Shown piece after piece: positions 1 to 4,490 of a stretch of 6,181 nt of DNA. Positions within the stretch are counted from its first letter, which is position 1. Each line of letters starts with the position of its first letter. Position numbers and translations under genes: made by a program. The notes beneath the pieces were generated by a model. It was not told the origin of the DNA, did no database searches, and was given only the letters and a program-made list of their open reading frames with translations. The stretch comes from Anaerolineae bacterium (GTDB lineage: Bacteria > Chloroflexota > Anaerolineae > JAADDB01): positions 1 through 6,181 of the forward strand of contig WFQT01000116.1 of assembly GCA_015486895.1 (NCBI GenBank). The letters are read 5' to 3'.

Positions 1-189
1 GGACGACACTTCTCGAGTCAATAGGCAAATGAACTATTTTGCAGAGTCTTTCCTTTTTCGATGACGATCTTACCACGGGTTTGTGAAGATTTTATGGAGT
101 TCCTGTGAAAGGTTTATGGAAACAACCGTCAACAAGCTTTATGCAATGGGGATTATCCGCGGCCTGGCACCAAATTACAGCGTTGAATT

Positions 190-316
190 CTATTTTCAAG
201 AGAGTTATCATGAGCCTACGGCACACCACAGCGGATGAAAACGCCCCCTATCCCCCAACCTTGGGGGGAGCAACACACCCCCAGAATTGGGGGGCGGGGC
301 GCTATTTTCAAGAGAG
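190..316 (+). repeat. 15-bp direct repeat flanking the hairpin pair
   Basis: CTATTTTCAAGAGAG occurs at 190-204 and again, identically, at 302-316. The following bases are also loosely alike (TTATCATGAGCC and CATGGGCATCAGCC). The two copies bracket the 97 bp that contain the GC-rich hairpins, as would be expected from a local duplication or from insertion of a palindromic element between duplicated ends. Confidence 0.6.
252..293. repeat. Two tandem GC-rich hairpins, CCCCCA/TGGGGG
   Basis: Two adjacent palindromes share the pattern CCCCCA...TTGGGGGG. The first pairs CCCCCAA (252-258) with TTGGGGG (261-267). The second pairs CCCCCA (278-283) with TGGGGG (288-293) around GAAT. They resemble the short dispersed intergenic palindromes common in some Chloroflexota and cyanobacteria (recollection, not a search). 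They lie about 70-110 bp beyond the stop codon of the minus-strand gene and could slow or end its transcription. Only a weak GTTTTC tract follows on that strand, so an intrinsic terminator is not established. Confidence 0.6.
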
Positions 317-361
317 CATGGGCATCAGCCCCATCTTCACCGGCAACTGCTGCAGCCTGCC

Positions 362-1492
362 TCACTTCTCAGCCACAAACCCCAAGATGGTCTTTGGATA
401 CGTATCTGTCAGCAGCAGGAACCCTTTATCGTCAAGCCGGGCAATACCCTCCCAGTTACGAGAGTGATCGTTGTCAATGAGTTGAAGCTGAAGCGGTGGC
501 GTCTTTATGCGCACAACTCCTGCCGGTGTGTAACGGAACTCCACCAATCGCTCCACGGCTGTAAAGCGGGCATGGGTTGGTCCCTGGCCATATTCCTCTG
601 CTAGCTTATCTACCGCCGGCTTCAACAAGCCTTTATCACCGGGATAAAAAAAGTTCATCGCCCAGAATCGCCCCGCCGCGTCCGGCGCTGTCACATCGGT
701 AAGGCGATATTCAATGGTCGGGAAAGGCAAAGTCCCTAACGAGTGCAAGTTCAGGTCAAAGAGATGTGCTTTTGGTATAGGGTTCACGTTAGCGCCGTTA
801 GCCTCATAGAAAGTTACTACCTTGCCATCCACCACCAGCAGGGCCTCGTCGGCCGTATTGTTCAGATGGGCCTGTGGGGGAATGTCTTGTACCGTTGTCG
901 GGTCTAAGCGCAAAGCGCTCAAATCAGGCGCCATCCTCCCTGCCACCACGTGCCCAAGCATATCCCGGGTAGGGCTAGCCTCAATGGTTAGATAAGCTCG
1001 ATCACCATCAAAAGTAATAGCTTCGTAACCCTCAAAGCCTTCGATTTGCTTCTCGATGCCAGCGGAGAACAAAGGAATCCTCTGTGGCAAGATCGGCTGT
1101 TTGTTTTCCCCTGCCAAAAAAGATAGCAATCGCGTTTTGGGAATGGCGAACAGTGATCCATCCCCGGCAGAGGAAAAGAGATCGGGGTACTGCGGGAGAA
1201 GGATCAACTGATCGCGATACCACGCCAAGCCGGAGCCTTCCAGGTATGTGAAGTGGGCTTCCCCGGCCAAGGGAATGTTCACTACCAGATGCTCCGTCGG
1301 ACCACGCGATCCCGTTAATTGTTCCGGGCTAACAGCAACATGGGTTGGAGAGGTAGTAACCGCGACAGTTGGCTTCACTGTAGGTGCCAAGACAGTCCCC
1401 GGCCACCAATATGCTACCATGAGGAAAATTGCCGCACCAACAAAGATCAAAGTTAGCAGAATAACCCAAAATCGTTGATTCTTACGAGGCAT
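362..1492 (-). CDS. Membrane-anchored esterase-like phytase-family (beta-propeller) protein
   Basis: This is a 376-residue protein, probably fixed to the cytoplasmic membrane with its main domain outside. The N-terminus is basic (PRKNQR), followed by a strong hydrophobic segment at about residues 9-28, then a Pro/Thr-rich linker to about residue 60. There is no lipobox or clear cleavage site, so a signal anchor is likely. The outer domain has repeated strand-turn blocks with the flavour of the esterase-like phytase domain family: EGSGLAWYRDQLILL (85-99), EGYEAITFDGDRAYLTIE (154-171), LTDVTAPDAAGRFWAMN (264-280) and the C-terminal NWEGIARLDDKGFLLLTD (346-363). Family assignment is by recollected motif pattern, and the substrate is unknown. 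The ATG at 1492 is preceded by a GAAAGGGGG ribosome binding site (1502-1510). The gene stands alone, diverges from the sulfur cluster across a 0.9-kb gap, and has no evident functional tie to it. The coding call is firm; the family is less so. Confidence 0.8.
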   Translation of the reverse strand: MPRKNQRFWVILLTLIFVGAAIFLMVAYWWPGTVLAPTVKPTVAVTTSPTHVAVSPEQLTGSRGPTEHLVVNIPLAGEAHFTYLEGSGLAWYRDQLILLPQYPDLFSSAGDGSLFAIPKTRLLSFLAGENKQPILPQRIPLFSAGIEKQIEGFEGYEAITFDGDRAYLTIEASPTRDMLGHVVAGRMAPDLSALRLDPTTVQDIPPQAHLNNTADEALLVVDGKVVTFYEANGANVNPIPKAHLFDLNLHSLGTLPFPTIEYRLTDVTAPDAAGRFWAMNFFYPGDKGLLKPAVDKLAEEYGQGPTHARFTAVERLVEFRYTPAGVVRIKTPPLQLQLIDNDHSRNWEGIARLDDKGFLLLTDTYPKTILGFVAEK

Positions 1493-2076
1493 TTTCGCCT
1501 ACCCCCTTTCAAAGAAGCAAATATCAGATACACGGTCGTTGTCCGGCAGCCTGGTCATACAGACTAATGCAGGTTAGAGATCGCTCCCTTAGCCATCGAA
1601 TAAATCCAGGGTTCAAAGCGTGCCGCCAAACATCCCCCTATGGGGACAAATCCGATCAGCGTAGGCCATTTTCCGCCTCCAAAGTTGGAGGAGGCTAAAT
1701 GAGGACTGGCCGTAGAATCCAGCCCCGATTTTTGCGAAGCAGTCCCTTGAGGGCTATCGGCAGGTAAGACATCACCCCAAGGTATTGAGAAGATACGTAG
1801 CCGCCAGGGCAAAGCATATCATAAAGGTTAAACGTATAGCAAGTTTACTCCTTGAAATGACTCAAACCTTTCAATAGCCGGAACATTGGTCATACTGCCA
1901 CGAAAACAGAATACCGAGCGCGATTTGACACGCCAAGGTCCGTTGTCGGAACCACGCACCGGAACCTTGTTTCCAACAGCGAGGTACCTATCGCGATAGA
2001 TACTCTGGAAACAGCCACCAATGGCAAGAAGATACTTCAGAGGCACAATGCGGATTGCTTGTGAAGTCCCCCCCGG
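1493..2076. other. Long intergenic stretch without a convincing gene
   Basis: Two minus-strand open frames (1564-1812, 82 codons; 1828-2103, 91 codons) cover much of this gap. Neither has a good ribosome binding site or a product I recognise, and both run through palindromes. Small hairpins include TCCCC/GGGGA (1633-1646) and CCTCCAA/TTGGAGG (1676-1691), the latter similar in build to the GC-rich hairpins near the left edge. A denser group of inverted repeats at 1884-2023 is listed separately. The stretch could hold a decayed gene or mobile element, but the sequence alone does not show which. Confidence 0.5.
1884..2023. repeat. Cluster of nested inverted repeats
   Basis: Several complementary arms are nested here. 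CATTGGT (1884-1890) pairs with ACCAATG (2017-2023). Within this, CAAGGTCCG (1934-1942) pairs with CGGAACCTTG (1960-1969) with one bulged base, and GTTTCCA (1969-1975) pairs with TGGAAAC (2006-2012) around the perfect palindrome CTATCGCGATAG. Together they could form a branched structure with two inner hairpins closed by an outer helix, on either strand. The outer helix is only 7 bp across a long span and may be chance. I recognise no RNA family. Confidence 0.4.
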
Positions 2077-2080
2077 TAAT

Positions 2081-2109
2081 TTGACAAATGGGAAATGAGA
2101 CAATACAAT
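2081..2109 (+). promoter_or_regulatory. Sigma-70-type promoter P1
   Basis: The -35 box is TTGACA (2081-2086), a perfect consensus. A 17-bp spacer leads to the -10 box TACAAT (2104-2109), one base from TATAAT. Transcription would start near 2116 and run towards the DsrE gene at 2434, giving a leader of about 320 nt. Confidence 0.65.
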
Positions 2110-2146
2110 GTCAGCGCATAGTTTTGTGAAATTTCGCTCAAGGAAT

Positions 2147-2175
2147 TTGACACAAGAGAAACGGGACAGTACAAT
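2147..2175 (+). promoter_or_regulatory. Sigma-70-type promoter P2
   Basis: The -35 box TTGACA (2147-2152), a 17-bp spacer and the -10 box TACAAT (2170-2175) have the same geometry and hexamers as P1, 66 bp downstream. Predicted initiation near 2182 gives a leader of about 250 nt that contains the whole 2192-2389 palindrome. It is the best candidate promoter for the sulfur/Hdr gene series. Confidence 0.65.
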
Positions 2176-2191
2176 GCTTTTTACTAAATAA

Positions 2192-2389
2192 CTGGAGTCT
2201 GGCGAAAATGACGTTTTAGGCTCAACCTAACTATCTTTACTACAGATTACACAGGTTGAAAACACAAAAATAAAATCTGTGGTTGGCAAATCAGAAACCA
2301 TAGATTGCATGGATTGACACAGGTTTCACTTTGCTTTTCGACCCCAATCTGTGAAATTCTGTGGCCAAAACAAAAACGCCAGAGTCCAG
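2192..2389. repeat. Roughly 198-bp imperfect palindrome, MITE-like
   Basis: The ends are CTGGAGTCTGGCG (2192-2204) and CGCCAGAGTCCAG (2377-2389), inverted copies matching at 12 of 13 bases. The symmetry continues inward: CCTAA/AAAAC-type bases, then ACAGATTACACAGGTTG (2242-2258) against the inverted AATCTGTGAAATTCTGTGG (2346-2364). There is no coding capacity inside. Size, long inverted ends and absence of an ORF fit a miniature inverted-repeat element. I see no exact target-site duplication. It lies between the tandem promoters and the first DsrE gene and would be transcribed as a large hairpin in the leader. Confidence 0.55.
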
Positions 2390-2433
2390 CAAGTAATAAA
2401 GGTGGGAGAATTCAAAGCAAAGTGAGGTAAAAA

Positions 2434-2913
2434 ATGGAAGAAGAGAAAGAAAAATTATCCATGGCCATCCTCAGTGGGGATATGGATAAGATAATGGGTG
2501 CACTTATAATGGCAACAGGGGCCGTAGCATTTGATATGGAAGTTACTATGTTCTTCACTTTCTGGGGACTCAGAGCAATACAGAAGAAAAAACACACCGG
2601 AGAGAGTTTCTTTGGAAAAATGCTTAGCTTACTAAACCCGGGAGGCATTGATAACCTTGACCCATCCAAGTATGCCTTCGGAGGGCTCGGCAGATGGATG
2701 TTTAAGAAGATGATGAAAAAACACAATGTTACCCCCCTCCATGAGCTTCTTCAGAATGCTATTGACATGGGGGTAAATATCGTGCCCTGTCAAATGAGCA
2801 TGGATGTGATGGAAATAAAAAAGGAAGACCTAATAGACGGGATAGGTGAACCCGTTGGGGTTGGAACATTTATTGCCGAAGCAAGTGAATCCCAGGTAAC
2901 ATTATTTGTCTGA
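2434..2913 (+). CDS. DsrE2-like sulfur carrier protein (DsrE/DsrF/DrsH-like)
   Basis: The 159-residue product matches the DsrE2 / DsrE-DsrF-DrsH-like family, small proteins that bind sulfane sulfur as a cysteine persulfide and relay it to TusA or a redox enzyme. Visible signatures are SGDMDKIMGALIMATGA near the N-terminus (14-30), EVTMFFTFWGLRAI (36-49), the family's basic, Gly-rich middle section (GGLGRWMFKKMMKK, 83-96) and VPCQMSMDVMEI (117-128). Cys119, the only cysteine, is the expected sulfur-binding residue. The C-terminus ends in the usual beta-strand (VTLFV). The hydrophobic stretch around 20-45 is part of the fold rather than a clear membrane helix. GAGGT (2424-2428) is the ribosome binding site for the ATG at 2434. 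It is the first gene after the tandem promoters, 198 bp ahead of a second DsrE gene. The family call is secure; the direction of sulfur flow is unknown. Confidence 0.9.
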   Translation: MEEEKEKLSMAILSGDMDKIMGALIMATGAVAFDMEVTMFFTFWGLRAIQKKKHTGESFFGKMLSLLNPGGIDNLDPSKYAFGGLGRWMFKKMMKKHNVTPLHELLQNAIDMGVNIVPCQMSMDVMEIKKEDLIDGIGEPVGVGTFIAEASESQVTLFV

Positions 2914-2936
2914 AACACTGATTTTCAGTCTTAATT

Positions 2937-2990
2937 CCCCCTAAAATTCTGTAAAATCTGTGTCTGAAACCCAAAACACCATTATCCAGC
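2937..2990 (+). repeat. Partial second copy of the 2192-2389 element end
   Basis: Just after the first DsrE gene, 2937-2990 resembles the right half-end of the palindromic element (2342-2390). Both have a C-run, AATCTGTG/AATTCTGTA, AATTCTGTGG/AAATCTGTGT, an A-rich run, CC and TCCAGC. Over 2954-2990 against 2355-2390 about 27 of 37 aligned positions agree, with one gap. The first DsrE gene is thus flanked by related repeat ends in the same orientation. Confidence 0.5.
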
Positions 2991-3031
2991 CATAAAAATC
3001 GGTACCGGGTATTATGAGTTGTATGGGTAGA

Positions 3032-3057
3032 ACTACGCTCAATTGTTATTGCGTAGT
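3032..3057 (+). repeat. 7-bp perfect hairpin upstream of second DsrE gene
   Basis: ACTACGC (3032-3038) and GCGTAGT (3051-3057) form a perfect 7-bp stem around a 12-nt loop containing CAATTG. It lies 54 bp ahead of the second DsrE start. No T tract follows, so it is not a standard terminator. It could be an operator or an mRNA-stabilising hairpin. Confidence 0.4.
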
Positions 3058-3111
3058 AATGTCGCTAAAGTGATCTGTATCAATGTACGAGAATGAACAA
3101 GGAGGTTCAAA

Positions 3112-3525
3112 ATGGCTAAAAAGATGGCCGTCGTGCTTTTCTCCGGTAGTTTAGATAAGTTAACAGGACTATCTGTCCTCATTGGCGGTGCGGCTGCTCA
3201 GGACATGGAAGTAGATATTTTCCTCCAGCTCTGGGGCTCCTACGCCTTCAGAAAAGACGTCGTGGAAAAGAACGCCAACTTTTCGGAATTCTCGGAGCTC
3301 AAACCCCAGGTCCATGAAGCCCTCGTGGAGCTTAAGGCACCCTCTTGGCTTGACTTATTGAAGCAAGCAAGGGAGGTAGCCCCCGTGAGGATTCACATGT
3401 GCTCTCTCGCCCTCCAGATATGGGGAGGGAAGAAGGAAGAATTCCTGGACATAGTTGACGACGTCATCGGCGCCGGCGAGTTTATCGACATGGCGGAAAA
3501 GGCAGATGTAACATTCTTTGTCTAA
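3112..3525 (+). CDS. DsrE-family sulfur relay protein
   Basis: The 137-residue protein is a second, divergent member of the DsrE superfamily. Shared landmarks are KMAVVLFSGSLDKLTGLSVL (4-23), a Gly/Ala-rich turn followed by DMEVDIFLQLWGSYAF (31-46), a helix-rich middle, RIHMCSLALQIWG (93-105) and a C-terminal ADVTFFV strand. Cys97, the only cysteine, aligns with Cys119 of the upstream DsrE2-like protein and is the likely persulfide carrier. The middle section lacks the Lys/Gly-rich segment of that protein, so the two genes are not a recent duplication. A strong ribosome binding site, AAGGAGGTT (3099-3107), supports the ATG at 3112. TusA follows after 122 bp. DsrE-type proteins usually form homo- or hetero-oligomers (family knowledge), so the two proteins may act as partners or in sequence. 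Confidence 0.88.
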   Translation: MAKKMAVVLFSGSLDKLTGLSVLIGGAAAQDMEVDIFLQLWGSYAFRKDVVEKNANFSEFSELKPQVHEALVELKAPSWLDLLKQAREVAPVRIHMCSLALQIWGGKKEEFLDIVDDVIGAGEFIDMAEKADVTFFV

Positions 3526-3555
3526 GGTTTTAATGTCTGCATCTGCTCTCCCTGA

Positions 3556-3621
3556 ACCAACCCCAGGACACTGAAAACTCAGGTTCGTCAAGGGGCAAAG
3601 TGAGGGTTGGTATTTGCCCCT
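3556..3621 (+). promoter_or_regulatory. Interleaved inverted repeats in the tusA leader
   Basis: AGGGGCAAA (3591-3599) pairs perfectly with TTTGCCCCT (3613-3621), giving a 9-bp stem with a 13-nt loop that ends 11 bp before the tusA ribosome binding site. The loop contains GGGTTGGT (3604-3611), perfectly complementary to ACCAACCC (3556-3563) upstream. The four arms are interleaved, so they can form a pseudoknot or two competing folds. No T tract follows, which argues against a terminator and for mRNA processing, stability or translational control. Confidence 0.45.
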
Positions 3622-3647
3622 GATTACCCAAAAGAGGAGGAATCAAA

Positions 3648-3902
3648 ATGACCGAGGAAGAATTGAAAAACCTTAAGGCAGACAAAGTTATCGATGCAAG
3701 GGGAACGTCTTGTCCTGGTCCCCTTCTAGCAGCGAAGAAGTCAATCGCTGCTGTCCCCGTCGGTGGAGTGTTAGAAGTTCTCTCATCCGATCCGGGCACC
3801 AACAGAGATATACCTCTGTGGGCGAAAAAGATGAAATACGAGCACCTGGGTATTTTAGAAGAACCCGGATACTGGAGGATTTTCGTCAAAAAAACAAAGT
3901 GA
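3648..3902 (+). CDS. tusA: TusA-family sulfur carrier protein
   Basis: The 84-residue protein is a complete TusA/YedF/SirA-type carrier. It has the hallmark DARGTSCPGPLL segment (16-27), in which Cys22 of the CPxP motif accepts a persulfide from a donor such as a DsrE protein or rhodanese. The rest follows the two-layer alpha/beta fold: helix AAKKSIAAV, strand VLEVLSSDPGT (41-51), helix IPLWAKKM, and a final strand WRIFVKK. AGAGGAGG (3633-3640) is the ribosome binding site. Standing between DsrE proteins and Hdr-type flavoproteins, it is more likely a carrier for dissimilatory sulfur metabolism than the tRNA-thiolation TusA (inference from context). It lies in the DsrE direction of transcription but is separated from its neighbours by structured spacers of 122 and 141 bp. 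Confidence 0.93.
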   Translation: MTEEELKNLKADKVIDARGTSCPGPLLAAKKSIAAVPVGGVLEVLSSDPGTNRDIPLWAKKMKYEHLGILEEPGYWRIFVKKTK

Positions 3903-3936
3903 TGATGTACCAAACTTCAAGTGTTCTAAGGGGTTA

Positions 3937-4019
3937 AGACTTCCGAGGCTTGCAACAAGATAGCAATGGCAAAGCGACATTACCACAGCTTCGGAAGTTT
4001 CCTCTTGTTTTTTAGAGGA
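3937..4019 (+). promoter_or_regulatory. Structured spacer with possible SD-sequestering switch
   Basis: Three pairings are visible. (1) A 14-bp stem pairs 3937-3950 with 3987-4000 (core ACTTCCGAGGC / GCTTCGGAAGT, two G-U pairs, 36-nt loop). (2) TCCTCT (4000-4005) pairs with AGAGGA (4014-4019), burying the Shine-Dalgarno of a short leader ORF. (3) AACAAGA (3954-3960) in the loop of stem 1 pairs with TCTTGTT (4003-4009), a pseudoknot that cannot coexist with pairing 2. A run of six T at 4008-4013 follows stem 1 by seven bases, so the element may also act as an attenuator after tusA. A ligand or function is not shown. Confidence 0.45.
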
Positions 4020-4026
4020 GGTGGTG

Positions 4027-4047
4027 ATGGAGGTAGATAAGGTATGA
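4027..4047 (+). CDS. Six-codon leader ORF overlapping the MvhD-like start
   Basis: ATG at 4027 is preceded by a strong GGAGGTG (4017-4023) and encodes MEVDKV, ending in TGA at 4045-4047. That stop overlaps the ATG (4044) of the MvhD-like gene as ATGA, the usual arrangement for translational coupling. The downstream gene also has its own GGAGGT (4029-4034) inside the mini-ORF. The peptide contains no obvious sensing codons, so it is more likely a coupling device than a classical attenuator, if it is translated at all. Confidence 0.35.
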   Translation: MEVDKV

Positions 4048-4490
4048 CTGTAGGAAAAAAGGGAAATGAGGAATTTGCTCCTGAGATCCTCGTTTTTTCA
4101 ACTGACAGCATTTCGGACCCTGGGATAGACCTAGCTGGTAGCTCACACTTGGCTTATCCCTCTACCGTTTCTGTTATATCCCTTCCATGTTCAAGCGGAA
4201 TAAAGCCAAAATGGATTCTCCATGCTATCGAGAGAGGGTTCGATGGAGTGTTCATCGCTGCAGATGGGACAGACTGCCCCTTCCTTCCAGACTGCACAAA
4301 TAGAACGGCAAAAATAGCCGATGAAGCACAAAGCCTTCTGAAAGAAAACGGGTACGATCCCCAGAGGGTGAAAATGGGGGCAATTTGTTCAGTTTGTGCG
4401 GAGCCATTCGCGAATCACATGAAGAATTTCTTCAATGCCCTCCAGAAAATTGGCCCGGCAAGAGCGGGAGGTGAGAAGAATGGAATATGA
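4044..4490 (+). CDS. MvhD/FlpD-like hydrogenase iron-sulfur subunit, atypical cysteines
   Basis: The 148-residue protein is of the MvhD/FlpD family, whose members carry a [2Fe-2S] cluster and pass electrons between a hydrogenase or dehydrogenase and HdrA. Recognisable blocks are VISLPCSSGIKPKWILHAIERGFDGVFIAADGTDCPF (44-80, matching the family's CsGrv...il.AfxxGaDGVlv.GC..gDCHY) and the EAQSLLKENGYDPQRVKM helix-turn (95-111). Usual MvhD proteins have an N-terminal CxxC (FxCNWC), but here the equivalent strand reads FSTDSIS without cysteine. Five cysteines remain: 49, 78, 84, 115 and 118, the last two forming ICSVC near the C-terminus. GGAGGT (4029-4034) is the ribosome binding site. The gene overlaps the following flavoprotein by 11 bp, so the two are probably made together and interact. 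The family call is good; the cluster type is uncertain. Confidence 0.85.
   Translation: MTVGKKGNEEFAPEILVFSTDSISDPGIDLAGSSHLAYPSTVSVISLPCSSGIKPKWILHAIERGFDGVFIAADGTDCPFLPDCTNRTAKIADEAQSLLKENGYDPQRVKMGAICSVCAEPFANHMKNFFNALQKIGPARAGGEKNGI

Larger units (their letters stand above)
1..361. other. Non-coding left edge with palindromes
   Basis: No reading frame here has a credible start, ribosome binding site or recognisable protein. Frames entering from the left edge stop within about 65 bases. The overlapping plus-strand frames from 105 and 235 translate the GC-rich hairpins into low-complexity peptides and run antisense into the end of the 362-1492 gene, so they are not counted as genes. The stretch holds two GC-rich hairpins and a 15-bp direct repeat, listed separately. 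It lies downstream of the minus-strand gene and may serve partly as its 3' untranslated region. Confidence 0.6.
2078..2176 (+). repeat. 33-bp direct repeat, two copies, each a promoter
   Basis: The 33 bases at 2078-2110 and at 2144-2176 match at 27 positions and sit exactly 66 bp apart. Each copy begins AATTTGACA and ends TACAATG, and much of the spacer is also kept (GGGAAA/GAGAAA, then GACA). The similarity therefore goes beyond what two independent promoters would need, suggesting a duplication or a shared regulator site overlapping the promoters. Confidence 0.7.

Noticed and set aside
2..64. C-terminal tail of a gene entering from the left edge (plus frame 2)
   Set aside because: Only about 20 codons before the stop, with no motif. 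Equally short minus-strand frames exist here, so it is indistinguishable from chance.
105..604. Plus-strand open frames over the left hairpins (105-467, 235-480, 287-604)
   Set aside because: They translate palindromic GC-rich repeats, overlap each other, run antisense into a well-supported minus-strand gene, and have no family resemblance.
1925..1930. Additional TTGACA boxes at 1925-1930 and 2314-2319 as promoters
   Set aside because: No acceptable -10 hexamer at 16-18 bp downstream of either.
1564..2103. Two minus-strand frames (1564-1812 and 1828-2103) as genes or a broken gene
   Set aside because: No ribosome binding site, no recognisable product, and both cross hairpin repeats. The second would begin inside promoter P1. 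A degraded gene cannot be excluded, but I cannot support one.
3987..4013. Simple intrinsic terminator after tusA
   Set aside because: The stem is long, but its loop is 36 nt and the T run is seven bases from the stem end. A regulatory or leaky attenuator role fits better, though termination remains possible.
4435..4479. Upstream ATG (4435) as start of the short HdrA
   Set aside because: It adds 15 mostly charged residues before the Rossmann strand and lies deep in the previous gene. The ATG at 4480 has a strong ribosome binding site.
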